From the NCBI GenBank assembly GCA_965153355.1, contig OZ231126.1:106950001-107014000 (forward strand): a stretch of DNA of 64,000 nt, read 5' to 3'. This document shows, in pieces, positions 1 through 14,114 of this stretch; position 1 is the stretch's first letter; the number at the start of each line of letters is the position of its first letter. A program made the position numbers and the translations under genes. Under the pieces are notes generated by a model. That model was not told where the DNA came from. It ran no database searches and saw only the letters and a list, made by a program, of their open reading frames with translations. The stretch is from Flaccisagitta enflata (Eukaryota; Chaetognatha; Sagittoidea; Aphragmophora).

Positions 1-119
1 CCTGATTTGGGGTCTGAGAGGCTTTATTTGAGGCTTGTGGGAGGGGGGGACGTACGGAAACCGGAGAAAATTGCCCTATGTGGAATCATAGGTCATCGGC
101 CCCTCCGAGGCCGCTGCCC
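1..119 (+). mobile_element. 3' end of a GGGCAGC-ended element (fragment)
   Basis: The stretch ends in GGTCATCGGCCCCTCCGAGG then CCGCTGCCC, the reverse complement of the GGGCAGC...GACCTATG end seen at 14,285, 35,759 and 46,151. It is preceded by TGAGGCTTG-type tandem units like those in the core of the other copies. The left part lies outside the window. Confidence 0.6.

Positions 120-2013
<1,894 letters not shown>

Positions 2014-2090
<77 letters not shown>
2014..2090. repeat. (GA)n microsatellite
   Basis: Pure GA dinucleotide array, 77 bp. Confidence 0.97.
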
Positions 2091-2092
<2 letters not shown>

Positions 2093-2533
2093 ATCTTACG
2101 CCACCACTCCTTTCCCCATCTACCCCTCAGCTCTGCTTCGCGGCCGCTTTATCACCATCCTGTTAATTCAGGATGGCGTGGAGCAGGGAGATAGCTCAAA
2201 ACTCTCTTCACCATATCTCAAACATTAGTAACAACCTATCACAACCCTCCTTGGAAGGAGATTCATGATTCATGATTCCTGTTGCTTTATTTAATGCAAT
2301 AAACTTTTCTCATTGAATGTCAATGAATAGAGTCCTTGTCTTTAGACAAAAGCAGCATGGAAGACAAGGATAGACATTTCAGTTCAAGCATAAGATTGGT
2401 TTGACTAACACTCTTTGTAAAGAAAAGAGAAGCCACCGATTGAAATGTAATAGATTGATTCAATTGACAAAAGAGATGCTTTATGCAAATATCATCAAGA
2501 TCAAAATGGTATTCATTAAGCCATTTAATTGTG
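2091..2533. other. unassigned sequence
   Basis: Nothing recognisable between two GA arrays. Confidence 0.55.
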
Positions 2534-2561
2534 AATGAATGAATGAATGAATTAATGGTTC

Positions 2562-2628
<67 letters not shown>
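2534..2628. repeat. (GAAT)n then (GA)n microsatellites
   Basis: A few GAAT units are followed by about 64 bp of pure GA. Confidence 0.95.
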
Positions 2629-2632
<4 letters not shown>

Positions 2633-2782
2633 TTGTGTTCTTGTGTGTATGTATAGCGGTGTGTATCTTTGGGTTTTGCTGGTTTCCTGGTTCACATACC
2701 TTTCCCCTTAAATCTTTATTACTAAAACACAAATGTCCTCTGTGTCTTCCTCTCCTCATCATTTTTTCCCTCTGTTTATCTC

Positions 2783-2878
2783 TGTGTCTGCCTGTCTGTC
2801 TGTCTGTCCAAATGACTTTCTGTCTATCTGTCTGTCTATCTGTCTATCTGTCTGTCTGTCTGTTTGTCTCTCTCTCTG

Positions 2879-2914
<36 letters not shown>

Positions 2915-2933
2915 TCTCTCTCTCTCTCTCTTT
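2783..2933. repeat. (CTGT/CTAT)n then (CT)n microsatellite
   Basis: A tetranucleotide CTGT/CTAT tract grades into a CT array with scattered interruptions. Confidence 0.93.
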
Positions 2934-3280
2934 TTTTTTCGCTAGTGGTCAGCTTTGATGGAATGTTTTGTGGTTGTTCTCTCCATTCTCGCCAAGAAGT
3001 GCATTTTCCCTCTCAGGAAAGTGCTTTTAGAACGGCAGAAGAAGCCAAAAGAAGCCTCTCTCTTTCTCGTTTTCTATCCTCATTGCCTCCTCCACTCTTT
3101 TTCTTCTCTGTAATCTTTTTCTTTTTTACTTTTTCCGGTTTTTTTTTTTCTTTTTTTTTCGCTCTCATGCGACTCTAAAAGCGCTTTTGCATGTCCATCC
3201 ATTGGTCATTACTCTTCTGCTGGATTGATATCAGTATATCAGTCTTTAAATGTTAATCTATTATGAGTTAATTTCTTTTT

Positions 3281-3380
3281 CCTCTTCTTCTTCTTCTTCT
3301 TCTTCTTCTTCTTCTTCTTCTTCTTCTTCTTCTTCTTCTTCTTCTTCTTCTTCTTCTTCTTCTTCTCCTTCTTCTTCTCC
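3281..3380. repeat. (TTC)n triplet array
   Basis: About 33 TTC triplets with a few TCC/CTC variants at the right end. A homopurine-homopyrimidine tract capable of triplex formation. Confidence 0.97.
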
Positions 3381-3534
3381 ATCTACTTGTTTTGCATGGC
3401 TTTACTTCCACCACTTTCTCTCCGACATCTTATCTCTTCCTTTCCCCCTAAATGGACTCTTGGAATAGGGTACATCTTCATTAATGCATATTGCCATGGG
3501 GGCCTGAAGGACCGGAGCGGGTGGGAAAGTAGAC

Positions 3535-3972
3535 GCTACAGCGCTCCGCTTTGCTCTGCTCACTTTGCTTGCCTACTTTATTCACGGGTTAGCTCACTCA
3601 CTTCACTCACTCCCTCATGGGACAGTTGAAATTCATGACTATGGGGGCGTTTCTAGTCAAAGACGATCAGGTTTTGAATGGGCCACTCGGTCGCTCGCTA
3701 CGTTCGTTTATTTGCACCGCTCACTCCGCTCACTCGCTCCGCAGCGCTACGCTTTGCTACGCTCCGTTCACGGGCTCGCTCACTCACTTCACTCACTCCC
3801 TCGTGGGACAGTTGAAATTCTTGAATATGTGTTCACGCTGTTATCACGTTCCACAGAAAAGAGCGCGATAATTGTCATCACTAGAAACACGCCCTATGTG
3901 TTCACGCTGCAAACGCGTGTCATGGGAACAATCGCGTTTATTGTCGTTAGTAGAATCACGTTCCTTAGTAGA
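3535..3972 (+). mobile_element. GGGCGTTTCTAG-family element, outer copy
   Basis: This copy carries the family's inner block, made of GCTCGCTC/GCTCACTC-type octamers and CTCCCTCATGGGACAGTTGA. It is split by a second member of the same family at 3,644-3,893. On the right it resumes with TGTTCACGCTGCAAACGCG and ends in a decayed TAGTAGAATCACGTTCC. Other members are at 9,502, 16,744, 49,297 and 53,020. Confidence 0.65.
3644..3893 (+). mobile_element. GGGCGTTTCTAG-family element, nested copy with TSD
   Basis: The left end GGGGCGTTTCTAGTCA and right end TCACTAGAAACACGCC are inverted repeats. The five bases CTATG lie on both sides (3,639-3,643 and 3,894-3,898). Removing the element rejoins TTGAAATTCATGA-CTATG to TGTTCACGCTG, which matches the uninterrupted order TTGAAATTCTTGAATATG then TGTTCACGCTG inside the nested copy itself. 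No coding capacity; probably a MITE. Confidence 0.8.
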
Positions 3973-4369
3973 GCCTCTTCCATATTCATTGCATCTAATT
4001 CTTGATCCTTTTTTTATCCTCCCAAAGGAAGGCTTTCTTCTCATCATAAAAACCCAACTCCTGATACTTGAGGGGGTTCACTACTTATTCTCCTCTTCTT
4101 CGTCTTCCTCTTCGTCTTCCTCTTCTTCCCCCTCCATTAGCCCCTTAGTGGAAAACGGAGAAGACACCATCGCTGCGTTTGATGAGCAAGATGCCGGAAG
4201 AAAGTACCCCTGAAGTGAAGTGGAGGCAAGAGAGAAGTGAGAGGAACACAAACTAGTGGCGTTCGCCATATTGTGTTCCACGAAAACTTGATTTGGCGTG
4301 AAAAAGAAAGGCAAAAATTCATAGAAAAAATCTAATAATGATAACCAGACAAATCTGTGTTGTAGATAA
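3973..4369. other. unassigned sequence
   Basis: Contains a short TTC/TCG triplet tract at about 4,090-4,133. Nothing else recognised. Confidence 0.5.
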
Positions 4370-4576
4370 TGGCCGCCTGTGGGCGGCCTAACTACCATCC
4401 ATGGGCGATTTCACTGCCGCCTATGGGCGGCCTCACTGCCGCCTGTGGGCGGTCCCACTGCCGCCTGTGGGCGGTCCCACTGCCGCCTGTGGGCGGTCCC
4501 ACTGCCACCTGTGGGTGGTCCCACTGCCACCTAAGGGTGGTCCCACTGCCACCTGTGGGTGGTCCCACTACCGCCT
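4370..4576. repeat. 22 bp minisatellite
   Basis: About nine copies of a 22 bp unit containing CTGCCGCCTGTGGGCGGTC. Each unit carries the short inverted repeat CCGCC...GGCGG, so single strands can form a ladder of hairpins. Confidence 0.93.
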
Positions 4577-4649
4577 GTGTGTGTGTGTGTGTGTATGTGT
4601 GTATGTGTGTGTGTGTGTGTATGTGTGTATGTGTGTGTGTGTGTGTGTG
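4577..4649. repeat. (GT)n microsatellite
   Basis: GT array with GTAT interruptions, lying directly between two minisatellites. Confidence 0.93.
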
Positions 4650-7125
4650 GAAAAAAAACTGGGTGGTGTGAGAAATCTGAACTGTGTGACATACATTGAA
4701 GAAAACTGGGCTGTGTGACACACATTCGGAGAAATCTGGGCAATGTGACACACATTCAAAGAAAACTGGACTGTGTGACACACATACGGAGAAAACTGGG
4801 TTGAGTGACACACAATGGAGAAATCTGGGCTGTGTGACACACATTCGGAAAAAACTGATTGTGACACATTCGGAGAGCTAGGCTGTGTGACATACACTGA
4901 GAAACGGGCAGGTGACACACATTTAGAGAAAGCTAGGCTGTGTGACACACATTTGAGAAAACTGGGCTGTAGCACACATTTGGAGAAAACTGGGCATGTG
5001 ACACACAATGGAGAAAACTGTGTGGCACACATTCAGAGAAAACTAGGTTGTGTGACACACACCGGAGACATCTGGGCTGTGTGAAACACATTTGAGAAAA
5101 CTGGGTCAGTGACACACATTCGAGAAAACTTAGTTATGAGACACACAATGGAGAAACTGGGCTGTGTGACACACATTTGTAGAAAGCTAGGCTGTGTTAC
5201 ACACATCGGAGAAAACTTGCCAGTGGACACACATTCAGAGAAAACTGGCTGTGTGTGACACATCCGGAGAAATCTGGGCTGTGTGACACACATTTGGAGA
5301 AAATGGGTTGTGTGACACACATTCGGAAAAACTGTTTTATGAGACACACAATGGAAACTGGGCTGTGTGACACACATTTGGAGAAAGCTAGGCTGTGTGA
5401 CACACATCGGAGAAAACTGGGTTGTGACACATTCAGAGAAACTGGGTTGTGTGACACAAATTGAGAAAACTGGGTGGGGGGACACACATTCGGAGAAAAC
5501 TGTTGTGTGACACACATTCGGAAAACTGGGCAGTGTGACACACATTCGGAGAAAACTGGGTTGTGTGACATACATTTGGAGAAATCTGGGTTGTGTGACA
5601 CACATCGAGGTAAAACTGCTGTGTGGACACACATTTGGAGAAAACTGTGTGTGACACACATTCGGAGAAACTGTGTTGTGTACAACATCTGGGAAACTGG
5701 GTTGTGTGACACACATTTGGAGAAATCTGGGGTTGTGGACACACATTTGGAGAAAAACTGGGTCATGTGACACACATTCGGGAGAAACTGGGTTGTGTGA
5801 CACAATATCGAGGAATCTGGGCTGTGTGACACATTTGAGAAAACTGGCTGTGTGACACATTCTAGAATCTGGGCAATGGACACACATTTGGAGAAACTGA
5901 CTGTGTGACACACATTCGGAGAACTGGGTTGTGTGACACACAATGGAGAAATCTGGGCTTTGTGACACACATTTCGAAAAACTGGATTGTGCGACACACA
6001 TTCGGGAGTAGCTTGGCTGTGACACACATTCGGAGAAACTGGGCAGTGTGACACACAAACGGAGAAAACTGAGTTACGAGACACACAATGGAGAAACTGG
6101 GCTGTGTGACACACATATTGGAGAAAGCTAGGCGCGGGACACACATCGGAGAAAACTGGGTTGTGGACACACATTTGGCGTAAATTGTTGTGGACACATC
6201 GGAGAAAAACTGCTGTGACACACATTCGAGAAACCGGGTTGGTGGAAACTGCTGTGTGACACATATTCGGAGAAAACTGGGTTGTGTGACACATTCGGAG
6301 AAATCTGGGTTGTGTGACACACATCCGGAGAAAACTGTGTGTGACACACATTCGGAGAAATTGCTGTGTGACACACATTGGAGAAAACTGCAGTGGACAC
6401 ACATTCGGAGAAATCGCTGGGTCAGTGGACACACATGGAGAACTGTCAGACACACATTCGGAGAAAATGTTACACACATCGGAGAAAACTGGGGTGTGTG
6501 ACACACATTCGGAGAAAAACTGGGTTGTGTGTGAGACACATCTGAGGAATCTTGGGCTGTGTGACACATTTGGAGAAAACTGGCTTGTGTGACACACAAT
6601 GAGAAATCTGGGCTGTGTGACACACATTTGGAGAAACTGAGTTATGTGACACAACGGAGAAAACTGGGCTGTGTGACACATTCGGAGAAATCTGGGCAAT
6701 GTGACACACATTCGGAGAAAACTGGACTGTGTGACACACATTCGGAGAAAACTGGGTTGTGTGACACACAATGGAGAAACTTGGGCTGTGTGACACACAT
6801 TCGGAAAAAACTGGATTGTGTGACACACATTCGGAGAAAGCTAGGCTGTCTGACACACATTTGGAGAAAACTGGGTTGTGTGACACACATTGGAGAAAAC
6901 TGAGTTGTGTGACACACATTCGGAGAAAACTGGGTTATGTGACACACAATGGAGAAAACTGGGTTCTGTGACACACATCGGAGAAAACTAGGCTGTGTGA
7001 CACACATTCGGAGAAAACTGGGCTGTGTGACACACATTCGGAGAAAGCTAGGCCGTGTAACACACATTCGGAGAAAACTGGGTTATGTGACACACATTCG
7101 GAGAAAACTGGGTTGTGTGACACAC
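4650..7125. repeat. 30 bp minisatellite array, about 80 units
   Basis: The unit is ATTCGGAGAAAACTGGGTTG plus TGTGACACAC (30 bp). Copies diverge, and many have lost one to four bases in the middle of the array, while both ends are more regular. Because 30 is a multiple of three, long Cys-Val-Thr-Gln type frames stay open on both strands; the longest is 543 residues on the minus strand (5,197-6,828). Frames switch wherever a unit has an indel, and there is no coding support. The array stops in ACGGACGGACGAACGG. Confidence 0.95.
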
Positions 7126-7298
7126 GGACGGACGAACGGACGGACGGAGAAACTCTGAATATAAAGTGTTCCACTATCGTGGAACACAATAAAAATGTGA
7201 TTTTTCTTTTCTCCGTGCTACACTATTTTGTATGAAACAATACAATCAATCAAATACATACAACTAAAACAGAGACACACACACAGACATGCGCGCGC

Positions 7299-7884
<586 letters not shown>

Positions 7885-8195
7885 CTGCAGACGCAGAGTG
7901 TTAACAGCAATCACCGTCGCAGATGCAGGACAGCGACAATAATCACCACCGCAGATGCAGGACAGCGACAATAATCACCATTGCAGATACAGGACAGCGA
8001 CAATGATCACCGTCGCAGATGCAGGACAGGGACAATAATCACCGTCGCAGATGCAGAACAGCGACAATAATCTCCGTCGCAGATGCAGGACAGCGACAAT
8101 AATCACCGTCGCAGATGCAGGACAGCGACAATAATCACCGTCGCAGATGCAGGACAGCGACAATAATCACCGTCGAAGATGCAGGACAGCGACAG
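7885..8195. repeat. 32 bp minisatellite
   Basis: About ten copies of a 32 bp unit containing GCAGATGCAGGACAGCGACA, with ATAATCACCGTC completing the unit. Copies at 8,111 and 8,143 give the period exactly. Confidence 0.95.
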
Positions 8196-8255
8196 CATCC
8201 GTCCTTGACAACACGCAATTTGGACCTCGTTTGGCCTACATTTCAGCGCGATGAA

Positions 8256-8256
<1 letters not shown>

Positions 8257-8336
<80 letters not shown>

Positions 8337-8340
8337 AGAG
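8257..8340. repeat. (GA)n microsatellite
   Basis: GA array ending in GAAA units. Confidence 0.96.
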
Positions 8341-8558
8341 TTGGGACGACCGGGGACCGGAGTCTTCTTTACAATTCATGGATAACTCATTGCCAAAATG
8401 ATGCGGAGGAAGGTCACAGCAACCCAATTTCATGATGGGATTAAATGAAAGAAGAGAAGAGGCAGGAGAAAGAAGGGCAGAGAGAAGAAAGGAAGAAGAG
8501 AAGGAAAGTAAGGAGGTTAAAGAAAGCAGGGAATGAGATTTAAAGTAAGAAAAAAAGA

Positions 8559-8559
8559 C

Positions 8560-8642
<83 letters not shown>

Positions 8643-8740
8643 AAAAGAAAAAGAAAGAAAGAAAGAAAGAAAGAAGGCAAGAAAAAAAATGAATTAACAC
8701 AAACAAACAAACAAACAAACAAACAAACAAAAGGAGAAAA
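8559..8740. repeat. (GAAA)n and (CAAA)n microsatellites
   Basis: GAAA tract to about 8,690, then AAAC/CAAA tetranucleotides at 8,698-8,731. Confidence 0.96.
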
Positions 8741-8776
8741 GAAAGAAAGATAGAAAGAAAACAAGGCGGAAATGCG

Positions 8777-8874
8777 CGTTTTCCCACTTTTCGACTCGAT
8801 CATTATGGACCAACGAACGGACGGACCGACGGACCAACGGACAAAGTCTCTCATAGAGTTGCGTGTCCGCAACT
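8777..8874 (+). mobile_element. Hairpin-ended (HINE/pearl-like) element, TTGCG subfamily, 5'-truncated
   Basis: Contains the family 3' half: a GACGGACC microsatellite, ACAAAGTCTCTCATAG, and the terminal hairpin AGTTGCGTGTCCGCAACT at 8,857-8,874. The left side lacks the ACAAGGCC start. Confidence 0.75.
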
Positions 8875-8876
8875 TA

Positions 8877-9363
<487 letters not shown>

Positions 9364-9501
9364 TAAGAATAATTAGAAAAGAAAGGCGAATCGAGGACGG
9401 AAAGGAAAGGAAGAGAAGACGATCTGGATGGCGCGGGAGTGAGAAGGAAAAGCGGCGGCGCATCAAAGCCAAAAGAGAGTTGGAGAGAGAGGAGAAGGGC
9501 G

Positions 9502-9705
9502 CGTTTATAGACACACACAATCGCGTTTTTAACAGGCCACTTGGCTGCTCGCTCTGTTTTCGCTACTCACTCACTCCATTCGCAGGTTTGTTTACCCACT
9601 TTACTCACTCCCATGTGAGACAATAAAAATCAAAACAATGTGTAGACGCGTTGAAGAGGAATGATCGCGTTTGTTGTTATTACCAGAAACTCGCTCAAAG
9701 TATGT
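9502..9705 (+). mobile_element. GGGCGTTTCTAG-family element, decayed
   Basis: Recognisable by AATCGCGTTTTTAACAGGCC near the left and GATCGCGTTTGTTGTTATTA then CAGAAACTCG at the right, with the family's CTCACTC-rich middle. The terminal bases have diverged. Confidence 0.6.
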
Positions 9706-9860
9706 CTCGCGTATTAAGACGCGGCAAGGAAAGCACAATGGACTACATCTAGTCAAACACGATCCTGTCTTCAGAATGATTGAACAAATGTCAATGATTG
9801 ATTTACAAAAAAAGGGTTGTGCTTTGTGCATCAACAAATTCAAATCTCAGCTATGCTAAA

Positions 9861-9978
9861 ACAAAGCCGGACACACGGCAAGAGCGGAAAACCTCTAAAA
9901 GTAACCTGAGGAGGGATGGACCGACCGAACGAAAAGTGGCTTATAGAGAGGCCTGTAGAGTCGCTTGTCCGTGACTAA
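9861..9978 (+). mobile_element. Hairpin-ended element, decayed short copy
   Basis: Starts ACAAAGCCGGACACACGGC and ends GTAGAGTCGCTTGTCCGTGA then CTAA. The stem is degraded relative to AGTCGCG...CGCGACT, and the RGAC microsatellite is short. Confidence 0.65.
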
Positions 9979-10035
9979 ACACTTGTATCTGGAGGATGCA
10001 TGTCCGTGACTAAACACTTGTATCTGGAGGATGCT
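9966..10035. repeat. 35 bp tandem duplication
   Basis: TGTCCGTGACTAAACACTTG plus TATCTGGAGGATGC occurs twice in a row, the first copy starting inside the 3' end of the preceding element. Confidence 0.9.
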
Positions 10036-10186
10036 TTCAAAGCCCCAGCAGATGCTTTTGCCCCAACTGAAAAGTGATACCCGCTTTTTTATTCTCTTAA
10101 TTTTTGGTCACGTGCATGCGACTCTACAACCCGCTCTGTCCGTCGGTCGGTCCGTCGGTCGGTCGGTAACACTTTGCTTTTTTGTG

Positions 10187-11310
10187 TCGTTTTTGATCAT
10201 TTTTGGTTGCTTTTAGTCATTTTTGGTCATTTTTGGTTGCTTTTAGTCATTTTTGGTCATTTTTGGTCATTTTGGTCATTGTGGTCATTTTGGTCATTTT
10301 GGTCATTTTGGTCATTTTTGGTCATTTTTGGTCGTTTGTGATCATTCATAATCATCTTTAATCATTTCTAATCATTTTTAATCATTTTTGATCATTTTTG
10401 GTCATTTTTGGTCATTTTGATCATTTTCGTCATTTTGGCTATTTTGGTCATTTTGGTCATTTTTGGTCATTTTTGATCATTTTTGATCATTTTTGATCAT
10501 TTTGGGTCATTTCTGGTTATTTTTGATCATTTTTTTGTCATTTTTGGTCATTTTTGGTCATTTTGGTCATTTTGGTCATATTGGTCATTTTGGTCATTTT
10601 TGATCAATTTGGTCATATTTGATCATTTTTGGTCATTTGGTCATTTTGGTCATTTTATCGCTGGTCATTTTGTGTCATTTTTGGACATTTCTGGCTATTT
10701 TTGATCATTTTTTGTCATTTTTGGTCTTTTTTGATCATTTTTGATCATTTTTGGGCATTTTGGTCATATTGGTCATTTTGGTCATTTTGGTTATTTTTGA
10801 TCAATTTTGGTCATTTTTGATCATTTTCGGTCATTTTTGGTCATTTTGGGTCATCTTGGGTCATTTTGGGTCATTTTGTGTCATTTTTTGTCATTATTGG
10901 TCATTTTTGGTCATTTTTGGTCATTTTTGGTCATTTTTGGACTTTTCAGGTCATTTGAGGTCATTTTAGGTCACTTTGATCATTTTTGGTCATTTTTGGT
11001 CATTTTTGGTCATTTTTGGTCATTTTTGGTCATTTTTGGTCATTTTTGGTCGTTTTTGGTTATTTTTGGTCATTTTTGGTCATATTTGGTCATTTTTGGT
11101 TATTTTGGTCATTTTTCATTTTTGGACATTTTTGTTCATTTTGGTCATTTTAATATTTTGGTCATTTTTGGTCATTTTGATCATTTTAGTCATTTTAATA
11201 TATTTGGTCATCTTTTGGTCATTTTGGTCATCTCTGGTGGTCATCTTTGGTCATTTTGGTCATTTTGGTCATTTTTGTCATTTTGGTCATTTTGGTCATT
11301 TTGGTCATTT
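10187..11310. repeat. about 10 bp satellite, GGTCATTTTT units
   Basis: Around 110 copies of GGTCATTTTT/GGTCATTTTG with slippage variants (GATCA, GGTTA), forming the first block of the core of the enclosing mobile element. Confidence 0.95.
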
Positions 11311-11870
11311 TGGTTTAAAGTCTGCTGGTTAAAGTCTGCTGGTTAAAGTCTGCTGGTTGAAGTCTGCTGGTTTAAATCTAATGGTTTAAGTCTGCAGGTC
11401 TAATGGTTTAAGTCTGCTGGTTTAAGTCTGCTGGTTAAAATGATATTGAAGATAAGTATGGTTTAAGTCTGGTTTAAGTCTGGTTTAAGTCTGGTTTAAG
11501 TCTGGTTTAAGTCTGGTTTAAGTCTGGTTTAAGACTGGTTCATGTCTGATTTATGTCTGGTTTAGGTCTGGGTTAGGTCTGGTGTATGTCTGGTTTGTGT
11601 CTGGTTTTTGTTTGATTTAGGTCTGATTTAGGTCTGATTCAGGTCTGGTTTTGGTCTGGTTTTGGTCTGGTTTTGGTCTGGTTTTGGTCTGGTTTAAGTC
11701 TGGTTTGAATCTGGTTTGAGTCTGGTTTGAGTCTGGTTTGAGTCTGGTTTGAGTCTGGTTTGAGTCTGGTTTGAGTCTGGTTTGAGTCTGGTTTGAGTCT
11801 GGTTTGAGTCTGGTTTGAGTCTGGTTTGGGTCTGGTTTTGGTCTGTTTTGGGTTGCTTTTAAGTCTGATT
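11311..11870. repeat. 11 bp satellite, GTCTGGTTTAA units
   Basis: Begins with GTCTGCTGGTTAAA units, then many GTCTGGTTTAA, GTCTGGTTTTG and GTCTGGTTTGA copies. Second core block of the enclosing element. Confidence 0.94.
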
Positions 11871-12179
11871 TTCGATAAAAAGATACAATAAGGAGTCAGG
11901 TCAGTTCAGTTATTTTTGTCCTGCACGCGACTTATAGGTGTTGGCCTTGTTTTAACAAAAGTGTCTTTTTTCTTCAATGCTCCTCCTTTGAGCTATTGAG
12001 CCTGGAGTGAGTTGTTTCCTAATTTGGTGTTTCTCGAGGTCTTTCTCGATGTGCTAATGCCTCGTTTCTGTGCTACTTATGGTCCTACGTTGGGGAGGCA
12101 AACAGAATCTGGTTCCAAACATCGCCTTTCTTCTTCCCACAATCATTAAATGCAGCAGACACTAGTGTTTGCCAGTTAT

Positions 12180-12439
12180 GGGTTAAACAAGGTTGGAACT
12201 TGGAGGCTTACTGGTGATAGAATTGAAGGGCTTACGGTGCAGCGTTAATGGGTTGGAGGAATTGTAGTACTGTGTTGTTGGCGTATAATGGGATGGAAGT
12301 ACAATGTTTAAAGGGATGGTAGCGCAGTGTTTATAGGCACGCAGGGATTGAAAAACAGCGTTAATAGGCATGCGGGGATGGTGCTTCAGCTTTTACAGGC
12401 ATGTAGAGATGGTTGCACAGTGTTTACAGAAATACGACC
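12180..12439. repeat. diverged ~31 bp minisatellite (left part)
   Basis: Loose repeats of GGGATGGTAGTACAGTGTTT then ATAGGCATGCA. The same repeat resumes at 13,032-13,160, so the element at 12,440-13,031 sits inside this array. Confidence 0.75.
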
Positions 12440-13031
12440 TTGGAAATAAGTATACCGACACCTTCAACTTAAGATATCTCCGCTTCTAGAATAGCTAGAA
12501 ACTTTTTTAAAAAAAGCAATTAAACTTTGGCAAATTATCTTCAGAATGAATGCAATCTGGTTCTTATAGCTTTAGCCGTTTAGAAATGGCAAACAAAAGA
12601 ACGGAAACATTCATTTTCGAAAATGCAGAAAAAAATCAAGCATGAAAAAGTTAATTTTTAATGACAGTTTCAACTGCGGATATCTTTGCTTCAAGAAAAG
12701 CTAGACACTTTGGTAAAAAAGGCAAATTAAACTCCATCAAAAATTCTTTAGGATAAGCGCAATCTGGTTTTGGTAGCTTTAGTCGTTTAGAAGTTACAAA
12801 TAAAACAATAAACCTATATCCAGAATGATTGCTTCTGCAAAGTTAATTCAAGATATGTCAAACCAAGTCATCCTTTACAAAATGAAATAGAGTGCTTGAA
12901 ATATAGAAAACTTGAATCATCAGTTAAGTAAAGACATCATATTAACCCCTTGCACTTTCAGTATGAGGTTTTGGTCAATGCCTAGAGAATTAATCAATGA
13001 ATTGCCTAGGTGTCGGTATACTTTTTTCCAA
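12440..13031. mobile_element. 592 bp TIR element, TTGGAAATAAGTATA family
   Basis: The left end TTGGAAATAAGTATACCG and right end CGGTATACTTTTTTCCAA are inverted repeats extending through CGACACCT. The interior is two diverged copies of a ~202 bp unit. Each holds GATATCT...CTT, a run of A, CAATCTGGTT, and a TAGCTTTAG-CGTTTAGAA block. A second copy of near-identical length lies at 48,260-48,852. No open frame; non-autonomous DNA transposon. Confidence 0.78.
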
Positions 13032-13160
13032 AATTGTAGAGATGGAAGTACAATGTTTATGGGCATGGAAGGATGGTGGTACAGTGTTGAAAGGCATTTA
13101 GGGAGTGTAGTATACTTTTTATAGGCATGCAGGGATGGTAGTACAGCGTTGATTGGCTCA
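13032..13160. repeat. diverged ~31 bp minisatellite (right part)
   Basis: Continuation of the GATGGTAGTACAG...GGCATG repeat found at 12,180-12,439. Confidence 0.7.
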
Positions 13161-13653
13161 AGGAAATGGAAAAGCGGGTTTTCGAAATCGGACAGCCAAT
13201 GTTGTTGGATGAAGGTGCAGGAGTTTCCTGTAAAAGATATGCAGATTGTCTGTGGCGATGCCATCTTCTTCTATGACATGTAAGTGGAACAACATCCCTG
13301 ACTCATCCCAGACGGAAATTATGCCTTTGAGTAGTCCTGTTATATAAACCCTTATCCCTTAATTTTTCTTCTCCTTGAATCAATGCACAAACATAAATAA
13401 AAGAACAGCTCTTCCTTTAAATTAAAAAACGCGCGCGCACAGACGGCCACTCTTTTTCTCTCTTCTTTTCAATATCGCTCTCGAAATTTCTCTTTAATTT
13501 CTTTTCAAGGGGCCGTTAGCTGCTTTTGGCCCGGCATGAAACGTCGCTTTATCGTCCTTCGGGGTCAACTCTGGGGGCTCTCAGACCTTTCTCCATCGCG
13601 AATCTTTAAGAAATAACTTTCTTTTTTATTTCAATTCTTTCTGTCTTTTTTTT
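13161..13653. other. unassigned sequence
   Basis: Nothing recognisable; short pyrimidine runs only. Confidence 0.5.
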
Positions 13654-13680
13654 GGGGGGGGGAGGGAGGGGGGGGGGGGA
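13654..13680 (+). repeat. G-run, quadruplex-prone
   Basis: Ten G, then GAGGGAGGG and another long G run: four or more G-tracts within 27 bases. Confidence 0.8.
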
Positions 13681-13802
13681 TATCCAAAATAAAGAAAAAA
13701 ATCGCAATAAAAAAAGAGGAAAAGAAAAACTTTCAAAGAGATGTTTTGAATTTATCTTCATTTGGAATTCAATAGACTTTTCACGCTTGGCATTTTCCGC
13801 GC

Positions 13803-13868
13803 ACCCGCGCCCGCGTTCATGCCCGCGTTCATGCCCGCGTTCATGCCCGCGTTCATGCCTGCTTGCAT
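13803..13868. repeat. 12 bp minisatellite
   Basis: About five copies of CCCGCGTTCATG, degenerating into CTTGCATG and GTATTCATG at the right. Confidence 0.9.
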
Positions 13869-14114
13869 GCTTGTATTCATGCGCAAAGTAAAGCCGAAAC
13901 GCATGGAAGTGTTACAGTGCCGAAAAACTCTGTCAGCAAAAACCGGTGGCATTTCCGGCGGTAAAATCTGTCGGCAGCACCGGAAGCCTTTTGGGTTATC
14001 AGCTTCGTCGGCGGCTTTGTTGGCGGCTTTGTCGGCGTCTTGTGTATGGCGAAGCTATCGACTCAACAGGCGTTGAAAAATGGGCGGCGTTTCCGATTTT
14101 TTGCGTTATATAAG

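Larger units (their letters stand above)
10107..11951 (-). mobile_element. Hairpin-ended element with giant satellite core
   Basis: Read on the minus strand it begins ACAAGGCCAACACCTATAAG then TCGCGTGCAGG, and ends in an RGAC microsatellite followed by GTAGAGTCGCATGCACGTGAC. This matches the copies at 23,471 and 44,489 at both ends. Between the ends, the short GTCATTTTAA-like core of other copies has grown to about 1.7 kb of tandem repeats. No coding capacity. Confidence 0.82.

Noticed and set aside
5197-6828. 543-codon minus-strand frame of CVTQPSFLRM-type repeats
   Set aside because: It is created by the 30 bp minisatellite, is interchangeable with other open frames on both strands, and breaks wherever units have indels.
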